Shown here: positions 1-7,081 of the stretch, in pieces
How the letters are laid out: each line of letters starts with the position of its first letter
Position numbering within the stretch: position 1 is the first letter of the stretch
NCBI GenBank assembly: GCA_021802045.1
Contig: JAKABB010000016.1
Location: 1 to 37,984, forward strand
Direction: 5' to 3'
Length of the DNA: 37,984 nucleotides
Origin: a bacterium
Lineage (GTDB): Bacteria > Chloroflexota > Dormibacteria > Aeolococcales > Bog-877
Notes under the pieces: generated by a model
Databases searched by the model: none
What the model was told of the DNA's origin: nothing
Seen by the model: the letters and a program-made list of their open reading frames with translations, nothing else
Program-made: the position numbers and the translations under genes

Positions 1-530
1 GGGGGCGGCGCGGCCAGCGTCGGCCGCGGGACCTCGCGCCACGACCGCCCCGCCGGCTCCTCCGTCCGCACGGAGGCGACCGCGCGCTCGGGGGCCTCCT
101 CGCGCGCAGTCCCTTCCCGGAACTCCGCCGCCACCGGCGCCGGCCAGCTGACGGGCGCCGCCGGCACCGCCGCCGCCGGCTCCTCCTCGATCTCGGCTGC
201 CGCCGACGCCTCGGCGGCGGCGACCACCTGGCGGCGCTCCCACTCGGCGAGCAGGTCGCCGGTGGACGAGTTGATGGTCTCCTCCGGGGGCAGCTTGGCC
301 CGCGGGTCGAAGGTGAACGTCCCCTGGGTCCAGCGCAGGGCCTCCAGGACGGCCGACTCGCCTTCCTGGCCGTCCTCGCCGGCGGCGTGGAAGAGGTGCC
401 CGAAGAGGAAGTAGAGGGAGCAGCGGTGCTCCTCGTCGGCGAGAGCGAGGGTACCCGTCGCCCGCTCCTGCTGCATCGTGCGCAGGAGGCTGGCGAGGGT
501 CGTCGACTCGAGGCTGCCCTGGTTCTGCAC
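1..530 (-). CDS. DUF4388 (PATAN-like) domain protein, 3' end cut by window
   Basis: Reading leftwards from a GTG at 530, the frame stays open to the window edge (176 codons seen), so the C-terminus is missing. The first ~75 residues have the DUF4388 pattern: an opening QGSLESTTLASLLRTMQQE, then ATGTLAL and a YFLFGHLFHAAGEDGQEGE stretch, then a TFTFDPRA strand. After residue ~95 it becomes an Ala/Glu/Pro-rich low-complexity linker. Family knowledge: such proteins are cytoplasmic and often tied to gliding, signalling or GTPase regulators; the role here is unknown. A GGAGG six bases before the GTG decides the start. An extended -10 lies at 673-681 on the same strand. The gene diverges from the FemAB-like gene. 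Confidence 0.72.
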   Translation of the reverse strand, partial: MQNQGSLESTTLASLLRTMQQERATGTLALADEEHRCSLYFLFGHLFHAAGEDGQEGESAVLEALRWTQGTFTFDPRAKLPPEETINSSTGDLLAEWERRQVVAAAEASAAAEIEEEPAAAVPAAPVSWPAPVAAEFREGTAREEAPERAVASVRTEEPAGRSWREVPRPTLAAPP

Positions 531-672
531 GATCGACCTCCGCACCACCCCAACGCGGCCTGTTCCCGGGGCACGGTCCCGGCGGCGTCGAGACCTGTGG
601 GTGACCGCTCCCGGTCCGCACCGGCGCGCGGTCCCACCCAGTGACCCGGACGACTTCCCGCGGATCGGCGCG

Positions 673-681
673 AGTCTAGCA
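673..681 (-). promoter_or_regulatory. Extended -10 promoter (TGCTAGACT) for the DUF4388 gene
   Basis: On the minus strand the sequence reads TGC-TAGACT, an extended -10 element. It lies about 140 nt before the GTG at 530, implying a 5' leader of about 130 nt. No convincing -35 is visible 17 nt upstream, which is tolerable for an extended -10 promoter. The rest of the gene-free stretch 531-738 shows nothing else I can name. Confidence 0.35.
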
Positions 682-738
682 CAGGGCCGGTGCCTCCCCG
701 GAAGGCCGCCGCCCCTCCGACCCCCGCCCTCTGCCAGA

Positions 739-1755
739 ATGCCGCCGGTGACCCTCTCCGCCGAGCGCCCGTCGGCTGGAACGTGGGACGTCCACCTCGC
801 CCGCTGGCCGGCGGCGGATCTGCTCCAGACCCATGGGTGGGGCGAGGTCCAGGGCGGCGCGGGCTGGCGGGTCCACCGCCTGCAGATCGGCGGCCAGCCC
901 TCCCTCCCCCTGCTGGTCCTCCAGGGGGCCGGCGGCCTGCCCGGGCGGCCCCGGCTCTACGTCCCGCGCGGTCCGGCCTGCGGCCCGCAGGACCTGGCCA
1001 CCTTCGCGCTGGCGCTCGATGGCCTGCGCCGGTTGGCGGCGGCGCTGCGGGCGGTGGCGATCGAGGTCGAGGTCCCGTGGGAGGCGGACGCGGTGCCACC
1101 GGACCACCCGTGGGCCGCCTGGCCCCGGGTGGCGGCCCGCCAGCCGGTGGCGACGACGGTGGTGGACCTGAGCCCGGCGCCGGAGACGATCCTGGCCGGA
1201 TTCCACGCCAAGACCCGCTACAACGTGCGCCTGGCCGAGCGCCGCGGGGTGGCGGTCGACGAGGATGCCCCCCTGGACACCCTGCTGCCCTGCCTGGCGG
1301 CGACCGGGGTCCGCCAGCGGATCCACCTCCCCCCCCGGGCCCACTTCGAGCGCATCCTGACCGCGTTCGGCCCGGCCGCCCAGGTCCTGGCGGCCAGGGT
1401 CGAGGGAGAGGTGGTGGCCGCCGTGCTCGTGGTCCGCCACGGGACGACGGCGACGTACCTCTACGGGGGGTCCACCGAGCGCCACCGGGAGCGCATGCCC
1501 AACCACCTGCTGCACTGGCGGGCGATGCTGGGGGCCCGGGCCGCCGGCTGCGATCGCTACGATCTCTGGGGGCTCCCGCCCACTCACCAGGTGGGGCACC
1601 CCTGGCACGGTCTCTGGCAGTTCAAGGTGGGCTTCGGAGGTCCGATCGTGACCCTGGCGGGCGCCCGCGTCCTGGTCCTCGACCGGCGCGGCCTGCAGGC
1701 CGCTCGGATGGTGGAGTCGGCGCGCCGGCTGCTCCGCCGGCGCTGGCGGCGATGA
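739..1755 (+). CDS. FemAB/FemX-like peptidyl or aminoacyl transferase (GNAT fold)
   Basis: A 338-residue protein of the FemAB/FmhB superfamily, which in known members adds amino acids to lipid-linked peptidoglycan precursors using aminoacyl-tRNA. The N-terminal half carries LLQTHGWGEVQ (typical 'S/T-xxWG' opening) and GLPGRPRLYVPRGPACG, matching the family's 'xYVPRGPV' strand. The C-terminal half has FHAKTRYNVRLAERRGV, which is the family's 'KTRYNIRLAxRKGV' motif, then TATYLYGGSTERHRERMPNHLLHWRAM and a YDLWGLPP motif. No signal peptide, so cytosolic. ATG 739 is used here. The hexamer CAGAAT at 735-740 lies 7 nt before a GTG at 748, so a leaderless start at 748 is equally possible. It overlaps the next gene by ATGA, so the two are probably co-translated. 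Confidence 0.85.
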   Translation: MPPVTLSAERPSAGTWDVHLARWPAADLLQTHGWGEVQGGAGWRVHRLQIGGQPSLPLLVLQGAGGLPGRPRLYVPRGPACGPQDLATFALALDGLRRLAAALRAVAIEVEVPWEADAVPPDHPWAAWPRVAARQPVATTVVDLSPAPETILAGFHAKTRYNVRLAERRGVAVDEDAPLDTLLPCLAATGVRQRIHLPPRAHFERILTAFGPAAQVLAARVEGEVVAAVLVVRHGTTATYLYGGSTERHRERMPNHLLHWRAMLGARAAGCDRYDLWGLPPTHQVGHPWHGLWQFKVGFGGPIVTLAGARVLVLDRRGLQAARMVESARRLLRRRWRR

Positions 1756-2390
1756 GCGCCAGCGGCAACGGCGGCGGCCCGGGAGACGACGAGTACTTCC
1801 CCACCTATGAGGAGATCGCCTCTGAGCTCCTGGAGGCCTTGGAGGCGGCCGGGCTCATCGTCCACGACGTGCGCCACGACCTGGAGCCGAGCACCGGCGA
1901 GCGCCGTTTCGAGTGCACCGCGCGGCTCCCCGGTGGGGACCCGCCACCCCGGTACTACGCCACCCTCCACTTCCACTGGGACGCCCTGCTCACCTACGTC
2001 GGGGCCTACGGCGGCGGCTCGGAGTGCGACCTGTACCACGAGGACGACACCCCTTGCCCCCACCAGAGCCACCGTCCCCAGCCGTTCGTCGAGATCGAGA
2101 CCCACTACACCCTGGGCAACAGCGGCTACCAGCTGGCCGACCTGGGCGAGGTGCCGGGCTGGGTGGCGACGGTTCGCGAGCTCCTCTCGGAGACCTTCGA
2201 GGAGGAGGATCAGCCCGCGGTCCGGGTCGGCCTGTCCATGAGCGGCACCACCGTCCACGTCGAGTCCTTCTACGCGGAGCACGCCTGGTTCCTCGACGCC
2301 GACGAGCCACCCGACCTGGCCCCGCTCTGCCGCCAGGTGGCGGCCGTCCTGCGCCTGACACCGACCCTGGCGGACCGCCTGCCCCTCTGA
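1752..2390 (+). CDS. Hypothetical acidic protein coupled to the FemAB-like gene
   Basis: 212 residues, not recognised. The start ATG overlaps the TGA of the upstream transferase (ATGA), so translation is probably coupled. The protein is rich in Asp/Glu, with no signal peptide and no membrane segment. The middle has a Cys/His-containing stretch (SECDLYHEDDTPCPHQSH, around residues 95-112) that could bind metal, followed by aromatic strands ending in HAWFLDADEPPDLAPLC. The start and reading frame are supported by strong third-position GC. A role alongside the cell-wall-type transferase is inference from position only. Confidence 0.7.
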   Translation: MSASGNGGGPGDDEYFPTYEEIASELLEALEAAGLIVHDVRHDLEPSTGERRFECTARLPGGDPPPRYYATLHFHWDALLTYVGAYGGGSECDLYHEDDTPCPHQSHRPQPFVEIETHYTLGNSGYQLADLGEVPGWVATVRELLSETFEEEDQPAVRVGLSMSGTTVHVESFYAEHAWFLDADEPPDLAPLCRQVAAVLRLTPTLADRLPL

Positions 2391-2452
2391 CCCAGATCAG
2401 GGAGGAGTGAGAAGGGAGAGGCCGGGGCCGGCGGGCAGGGGGGCGGCTCTTT

Positions 2453-2730
2453 TCAGGGGACGTCATTCTCCCCCGGAATCGAGTTGCGGAGGCAGCGAGA
2501 CGGGTGGACCCGGCGCTTCTCATGGAGGAGGCGGAAGCGCCAATACGCCTCGAAGTCGCCGTTGGTCGGCAAAGCCCGGAGTTCGAGGACGGCGTCGGCG
2601 CCCGCCAGGCCCCAGCGCGCCCCGGTCAGATCGAGGCGATCCCTGACCCGGTGGCGGCCGGCGCCCTGATGACGCCGCTGGCAATGGGCCATCCCGCCTG
2701 CAGCGCCTGCGGGTAGCCCAGGTCGGGCCG
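2453..2730 (-). pseudogene. ISKra4-family transposase, C-terminal fragment, frameshifted
   Basis: Reading leftwards, one frame gives YPQALQAGWPIASGVI (2715-2668), which matches the conserved ISKra4 'Y..AL..GWPIATGVIEGACRHLV' motif. The expected continuation RDRLDLTGARWGLAGADAVL then appears in another frame from about 2644, followed by LRALPTNGDFEAYWRF and HEKRRVH, ending at 2453. Both halves are specific to this transposase family's C-terminus, so a frameshift between about 2668 and 2644 is required, and the 'IEGACRHL' catalytic-end segment is garbled. The N-terminal several hundred residues are missing. Non-functional. Confidence 0.65.
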
Positions 2731-2829
2731 CTGGTGCAGATCGGTGGCGCAGGTGCCGGCGCCCTCCCCCCGGGCGGACGCCAGGCCGCGCCGGGCGGCG
2801 CCGCGGCGCAGGGCCCCGGCCACCTGGCG

Positions 2830-3036
2830 GGCCTGGCCTCTGCGGACGGCCATGGCTTGGTAGCGGGCGAGGGCCCGGCGGACCTCCGGGACAGCGGCCG
2901 CGGTCAGAGTCAGGGTCCTGGTCCGGCCCTGCTCGGGGCAGGCCAGGGCCGGGCTCTGGTGCGGTTCCCCGCGGGCGCAGTGGCCGTTGGGCCTGCCGCA
3001 GCGTCGGCTCAGGGTGACGAGGACCCCGCGCAGCAT
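2830..3036 (-). pseudogene. DUF6788-like fragment associated with a transposase
   Basis: From an internal Met at 3036 the minus strand reads MLRGVLVTLSRRCGRPNGHC followed by ARGEPH, then a RTRTLTL strand and VPEVRRALARYQAM. This follows the DUF6788 pattern 'RGSLVTLYRRCGKPNCRCARGEPHG ... KTRTLYV ... EEVRRW...Y'. One of the paired cysteines (NCxC) is Gly here, which suggests decay. DUF6788 genes often sit next to transposase genes, as here. The open frame continues past it into the transposase remnant, but no functional protein is likely. Confidence 0.5.
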
Positions 3037-3414
3037 CGAGGGCGAGGAGGCCGAGCTGGATGGCTGGGGCCTGCGCACCTCCAATCTGGAGCGCGTCCGC
3101 CTACAGACGCAAGCACGAGCCTCACCCCCTTTGCTGAACGCGGCTTGAGATCGGTCCCCACCTGGCCACTTCACCCCGCTCCCTGAGGCCCGGCCCCGAC
3201 GGCCAGTCGGGCGCCCAGGCCGTCCGGATCTCTGCCGCTACCGCTATCAGCCCCGTCCCTTCAAGAGAGCCGCACCCAAAGCCAGATACGCACACCGCGT
3301 CATCGTGGTGACCGTCCGCCTCGACCTGCGTCACGCCCGCTGGATCGAGCCGCGCATCGGCTCTGGCGACTGGCGGCCCCTTCCCCTCCCCGGCCGCGGC
3401 CTGGGCCTCCTCGC

Positions 3415-4074
3415 TCACTTCTCGGGTGGCGTGCGTGGTAGCTCGAGGGCAGTGGCGACGATAGGCTTGGCCCAGTTCGGCACGTGCTCGAGACGAAGGC
3501 ACTGAATGATCGCCCCATTCAGCATCCTGAGGACTTCAACTGGTTGGGGTTCGGCGCCGGTCAACGGATCGGCGTCCTCCGAGTTGTCGAAAAGCCTGAG
3601 CTCAGTCAGGTGGGGAAGGAGCGTGATCAGGTTGTTTCGACTCGAATCGTAGCGACGTCTGATCCTTTCCCCTGGTACATCGTGGCCTCCGGCCGCGACG
3701 CGCGTCCTCACTCGGGCGATGTGCAGCTCTGGGCTTTCAAGTCCCACGTACAAGAGACGGACTGCCTGCCCAAGAGCGAGAGCTCTGATGAGGATTCCTG
3801 CGATCGTCTGGCCACCGAGTGTTGTTTCGAACGCGAAGTTGAGCCCATGCTCGACTGCCCTTTCGAGCATGGCTCTGCCCTGATTCCAGGCTAGACTGTT
3901 GGCTTGGTCGAGGGGCAACCCAGGGTTCGCTTGCATCAGTGACCGGGTTTCGACATCGGGATCAAAGATGTCAAGCCCTTCCCTCACAAACGGCGCGCTA
4001 ATGACGGAAGACTTTCCGGCGCCGTTTACCCCAGCTACGACATAGATGGAGTTTGGCCTGGCCGGCTTAACCAA
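3415..4074 (-). CDS. Zeta-toxin-like P-loop kinase (COG4185-type), toxin of a TA pair
   Basis: 219 residues. A Walker A motif (AGVNGAGKSS, residues ~13-22) follows the first strand. DPDVETRS and FAFETTLGG match the zeta-family substrate-side motifs ('DPD', 'FETTL'), and RVAAGGHDVPGERIRRRYDSS matches the conserved Arg-rich lid 'R.xxGGHxVPxxxIRRRY'. Zeta toxins phosphorylate UDP-N-acetylglucosamine and block wall synthesis; activity here is inferred. The start is a TTG at 4074 whose codon lies inside the upstream antitoxin gene (8 nt overlap), with no clear Shine-Dalgarno, so expression probably depends on translational coupling. Base composition is visibly less GC-rich than the window average, a sign of transfer. 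Partner is a Phd-like rather than an epsilon-type antitoxin. Confidence 0.8.
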   Translation of the reverse strand: MVKPARPNSIYVVAGVNGAGKSSVISAPFVREGLDIFDPDVETRSLMQANPGLPLDQANSLAWNQGRAMLERAVEHGLNFAFETTLGGQTIAGILIRALALGQAVRLLYVGLESPELHIARVRTRVAAGGHDVPGERIRRRYDSSRNNLITLLPHLTELRLFDNSEDADPLTGAEPQPVEVLRMLNGAIIQCLRLEHVPNWAKPIVATALELPRTPPEK

Positions 4075-4426
4075 GCGCGCGTGACTCGCGCTTGCCCTGC
4101 GCGACTCTCACCGCTGCTTTGCCCATAGCGGTGGGTGAGGCATCAAAAGCCTGCCTCATCTTTCGACCAGCCTCCTCACCCTGCATTCGGGCAAGCATGT
4201 CGTCGAATCGCTGCGTGAGCAGGTTTAGCCTGCTTGAGGGCGCTTGCGAGAGAGACTCGTACTCATCCACAGAGAGGAGAATAGCTCTTACCTGACCGTA
4301 CTTGGTGATAGCAACTGTTTCGCCGGCAATGGCAGCGTCAAGAACGTGACCGAACTGATTCTTGGCCTCGGCAGCCGTGAAGCGTCTTTGGGAACCCTTC
4401 TGTAGGGCACTCTGTAGATTGGCCAT
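4067..4426 (-). CDS. Phd/YefM-family antitoxin
   Basis: 119 residues from the ATG at 4426. The N-terminal half is a Phd/YefM DNA-binding fold: RRFTAAEAKNQFGHVLDAAI followed by GETVAITKYGQVRAILLSVDEYESL, matching 'aKnxfgxlLdxaxxgepvxItkhGkpvAvLvsxeeye'. The C-terminal half is a charged helical tail that would wrap the toxin. The family's role is to neutralise the toxin and repress its own promoter. A longer form from TTG 4447 is possible, but the ATG sits directly after a palindrome and promoter (4428-4466), which favours 4426 and a nearly leaderless transcript. It overlaps the zeta-like toxin gene by 8 nt. Lower GC than its surroundings. Confidence 0.85.
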   Translation of the reverse strand: MANLQSALQKGSQRRFTAAEAKNQFGHVLDAAIAGETVAITKYGQVRAILLSVDEYESLSQAPSSRLNLLTQRFDDMLARMQGEEAGRKMRQAFDASPTAMGKAAVRVAQGKRESRALG

Positions 4427-4427
4427 C

Positions 4428-4466
4428 TTGGCTATAATGTTAGCCAAAAGGCAGGGGCTGTGTCAA
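4428..4466 (-). promoter_or_regulatory. Toxin-antitoxin promoter and palindromic operator
   Basis: On the minus strand a consensus -35 TTGACA (4466-4461) is followed 18 nt later by TAACAT (4442-4437). The -10 lies inside a perfect inverted repeat, TTGGCTA-N6-TAGCCAA (4428-4447), immediately before the antitoxin ATG at 4426. This is the expected layout for an autorepressed antitoxin operator. The predicted transcription start is within a few bases of the ATG and there is no Shine-Dalgarno. Confidence 0.6.
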
Positions 4467-5103
4467 GCTGACAGGCGCCCAAGAGGGTCTCCAGCGGCCG
4501 ACGGGGTGGATCCCGGGCGGCCCAGGTCTTCCCAGAGGCGCGTCTTTCCCCGCGACTGGCAGGAAAGACGGGGCTGAAACGCTCCAGCCCATTGGGAACG
4601 TGGCTGGGTGGTTCAAGCCGCTGCACAGCCGCCTCAGGAGCTCGCTGGGCGGCAGTGAGGGCAAGCAGTGCGTCCAGCCTGCGAAGGCGCTCTTGCATCT
4701 CCGGAAAGTTCGATTCGAATAGGATCCTGTCTCGCCAGCCACCGGCTCTGGCCCTCAAGGCCTGAGCGACCCTGGGTCGCGCTCGTCACCGGCTCCGAGT
4801 CGGGGACCGCCGCGGCCGTCGCACGACGCATGGCGGCATGGGCGTCGTCGTGCGTTCCCGCACCAGCGTGACGCCGGCCCCGGCCTGGCGGACGAGCCCG
4901 GGGGCACCCACCGGCGGGCGGCCCTGGCCGAGGAGGTTGGGCGCCTGGCGCTCATCGCCGCCGCCGCCCAGGCGTGTTGGCCAACGACCCAGGGATCAGC
5001 CGGCCCACTCCCGCGACGACCCCGTCGCCGTCACCGCGTCGATGGGACCCACAACGCGACAGGAGCCGGCGCCGCCGGCGACGGCCCACGCCCCCGGCCG
5101 CCG
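4467..5103. other. Gene-poor stretch between the TA pair and the sugar ABC operon
   Basis: About 640 bp. The short open frames on either strand do not resemble any protein I know. One minus-strand frame (around 4600-4770) reads RDRILFESNFPEMQERLRRL, which looks protein-like and might be the end of a lost gene, but I cannot name it. The rest is GC-rich, with no RNA gene or terminator I can support. Confidence 0.4.
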
Positions 5104-5988
5104 CTACCGGGCCACCCCCAGGGTGAGCCCCGAGATCAGGTAGCGCTGGAAGAACAGGTACACCACCACCGCCGGCAGCGCGCTCAGCAGGGACCCCGCC
5201 ATCAGCACCGGCACGCTCACCACGTGGCCCGACGACAGGGTGCCGAGGCCCACGGTGATGGTCCGGTTGGTCGGCTCCTGCAGGAAGAGCAGGCCGACCA
5301 GGAAGTCGTCCCAGATCTGGATGAACTGCAGCACGGTCACCGTGACCAGGGCCGGCTTGGCCAGGGGCAGGGCGATGCGGCGAAAGGTCTGCCGGTAGCT
5401 CAGGCCGTCGCAGAGGGCGGCCTCGACCAGCTCGTCAGGGAGGCCGCGGAAGTACGCGGTCATGAGAAAGGTGGCGAACGGCGTCCCCAGCGCGGCGTAG
5501 ATCAGGATGGCGCTGAGATAGGTGTTGATCAGGTGCAGGTTGGCGAAGTTGACGTACTCCGGGATGATGATCGACTGCACCGGCACCATCATGCATCCGA
5601 TGACGGCCAGGAGCACCAGGCCCCGGGCGCGGAAGGCCAGCTTGGCGAAGGCGAAGCCGGCCGCGCTGGAGCAGACCAGGATCACCAGGATGGCGGCGGT
5701 GGCGATCAGCGTCGAGTTGAGCAGCTCCTGGCCCACCGGCAGGGCGCTGAACAGCGCCGGCCAGCTGCTGAGGGAGAACCCGCGCTGGAGCAGGTACTGC
5801 GGCTCGCTGCGCAGGGAGTTGACCACCATGTACTCGAAGGGGTAGAGCATGACGATGGTGACCAGCAGCAGCGCCAAGAACATGGCGACCTTGCCCGGGT
5901 CCCGGGTCAGCGCGCGCGCCAGCCGCCGGCCGAAGTGGCCGGTCCGGACCCGGGCGGACGCGGCTGGGCGCCGGACGGGGGCGGGCAT
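5104..5988 (-). CDS. Sugar ABC transporter permease, MalG-like (CUT1)
   Basis: 294 residues with a first membrane segment at about 33-53 (VAMFLALLLVTIVMLYPFEY) and about five more. The cytoplasmic EAA loop reads EAALCDGLSYRQTFRRIALP, the binding-protein-dependent permease signature where the ATPase docks. The C-terminus FFQRYLISGLTLGVAR is the standard MalG-family ending ('xFQrylvxGlTaGAVKG'). It pairs with the MalF-like permease 39 nt upstream to form the channel for an imported sugar. It is the last gene of a three-gene operon with no ATP-binding subunit. Confidence 0.9.
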   Translation of the reverse strand: MPAPVRRPAASARVRTGHFGRRLARALTRDPGKVAMFLALLLVTIVMLYPFEYMVVNSLRSEPQYLLQRGFSLSSWPALFSALPVGQELLNSTLIATAAILVILVCSSAAGFAFAKLAFRARGLVLLAVIGCMMVPVQSIIIPEYVNFANLHLINTYLSAILIYAALGTPFATFLMTAYFRGLPDELVEAALCDGLSYRQTFRRIALPLAKPALVTVTVLQFIQIWDDFLVGLLFLQEPTNRTITVGLGTLSSGHVVSVPVLMAGSLLSALPAVVVYLFFQRYLISGLTLGVAR

Positions 5989-6027
5989 GTCAGCCGCGGG
6001 GTGCCGCGGGGGATGTCCGCCGCAGCA

Positions 6028-6963
6028 CTAGTGGTCGCCTCGGAGCAGCCGCAGCTGCGCCAGGCTGACGCCGAAGATGATCACGAACAGCACCACGCCC
6101 AGCATGGCGCCGGTACCGAACTGGCCGACGTTGAAGGCCTGCTGGTAGACGAAGAACTCTACGGTGGTGGTGCCGTAATCGGGACCACCACCGGTCATGA
6201 TGAAGATGAGGCTGAAGAGCGCGGTGAAGGCCGTGATCAGGGTGATCACGAAGCTGAACTGGAAGTAGCGCTTCAGCAGGGGGATGGTGATGCGGGTGAA
6301 GACCGCCAGCCGGCCGGCCCCATCGAGCTGAGCCGCCTCGTAGATGCCGGGGTCGATGGTGGACATCCCGGTCAGGAAGATGATGGTGTTGGTGCCCACC
6401 ATCGACCAGACGAAGGTCGCCGCGACGGCCAGAAGGGCGGTGTTGGGCTGCCCCAGGAAGTCGTGCTCCAGGAAGCGCAGCCCGACTGCGCCCAGCATCG
6501 CGTTGAGCGTGCCGTTGAGCGCGAAGATCTGCACCGCCACCATGCCGATCACCACCCAGGAGATCGCGGTCGGGAGGAAGATGAGTGAGCGGAAGATGCG
6601 CCAGCCCCAGACGTGCTCGTGGAGCATGGCCGCGATCCCGAGCGGGATGGCGATGGCGACCGGCACCGAGAGCAGCAGCAGGCCGTTGTTCTCCAGCACC
6701 CGCCAGAAGGTCGGGTTGCGGAAGAGGGCGGCGTAGGTGCTGGGCCCGATCCACTGCGACGTCAGCCCGTTCCAGTTGGTCATGCTGTAGTAGACGGCCT
6801 GACCGATCGGCACGATGATCAGGGCGCCCACCAGCACCACGGCCGGGATGATCAGGGTCAGCCCCGCCCGGGCCCGGCTGCGGCCCAGGGCGCTGCGCCT
6901 CCGGGGCCGGCCCTGGCGACCGGCGCCGGAGGCGGCCCGGGCGGCCTCGGGCACGATCGCCAT
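6028..6963 (-). CDS. Sugar ABC transporter permease, MalF-like (CUT1)
   Basis: 311 residues from the ATG at 6963, which has GGGGAG 7 nt before it; a GTG at 6978 is an alternative. A basic, Arg-rich cytoplasmic start precedes a first membrane segment (LTLIIPAVVLVGALIIVPIG). The periplasmic loop has FRNPTFWRVLENN ('xFxNTxxf' in MalF relatives). The EAA loop reads EAAQLDGAGRLAVFTRITIP. The C-terminal part has IFIMTGGGPDYGTTTVEFFV, a MalF/UgpA hallmark. About six membrane segments. It forms the heteromeric permease with the gene just downstream. A strong intergenic hairpin (7034-7067) separates it from the binding protein gene. Confidence 0.9.
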   Translation of the reverse strand: MAIVPEAARAASGAGRQGRPRRRSALGRSRARAGLTLIIPAVVLVGALIIVPIGQAVYYSMTNWNGLTSQWIGPSTYAALFRNPTFWRVLENNGLLLLSVPVAIAIPLGIAAMLHEHVWGWRIFRSLIFLPTAISWVVIGMVAVQIFALNGTLNAMLGAVGLRFLEHDFLGQPNTALLAVAATFVWSMVGTNTIIFLTGMSTIDPGIYEAAQLDGAGRLAVFTRITIPLLKRYFQFSFVITLITAFTALFSLIFIMTGGGPDYGTTTVEFFVYQQAFNVGQFGTGAMLGVVLFVIIFGVSLAQLRLLRGDH

Positions 6964-7033
6964 CACGCCTCTCCCCACCGGCCTCCGAGGGCGACACCGG
7001 CCCCCGGGGCCACGGTACCGGAGGACCCCCGGC

Positions 7034-7067
7034 CCGGGTGGGGGGGGCGCACGCCCCCCCCACCCGG
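7034..7067 (-). repeat. Perfect 16-bp inverted repeat between binding-protein and permease genes
   Basis: Arms at 7034-7049 and 7052-7067 are exact reverse complements, starting CCGGGT and containing an eight-G run, with only two bases between them. In RNA this would form an extremely stable stem-loop in the 118-nt gap downstream of the binding-protein stop. There is no T-run, so a simple intrinsic terminator is unlikely. A 3'-protecting hairpin or partial attenuator that lets the binding protein be made in excess of the permeases is the likely role (inference). Confidence 0.7.
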
Positions 7068-7081
7068 TCGGGCGCGCCCCA

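Larger units (their letters stand above)
2453..3036 (-). mobile_element. Decayed insertion-sequence remnant (ISKra4-type transposase tail plus DUF6788)
   Basis: Two recognisable transposon-associated pieces lie in the same orientation: a DUF6788-like segment (about 2845-3036) and the C-terminal end of an ISKra4-family transposase (about 2492-2715). They are joined by degenerate sequence, the transposase part switches reading frame, and most of the transposase (RNase H-like core) is absent. I could not find flanking terminal inverted repeats or a target duplication by eye, so the borders are approximate. The flanking stretches 2391-2452 and 3037-3414 show no convincing gene. Confidence 0.6.

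Noticed and set aside
4605..4630. tRNA T-arm-like GGTTCAAGCC
   Set aside because: The flanking bases do not pair into a T stem, and no acceptor, D or anticodon arms can be placed.
4432..4758. Minus-strand open frame of 108 codons upstream of the toxin-antitoxin operon
   Set aside because: A short protein-like stretch (RDRILFESNFPEMQERLRRL) but no family recognised, and its 3' part runs over the antitoxin promoter. At most a remnant.
5224..6588. Long plus-strand open frame (454 codons) opposite the two permease genes
   Set aside because: Its translation is a low-complexity, His/Asp/Gln/Gly-rich string and it is antisense to two clear permease genes; a typical high-GC shadow.
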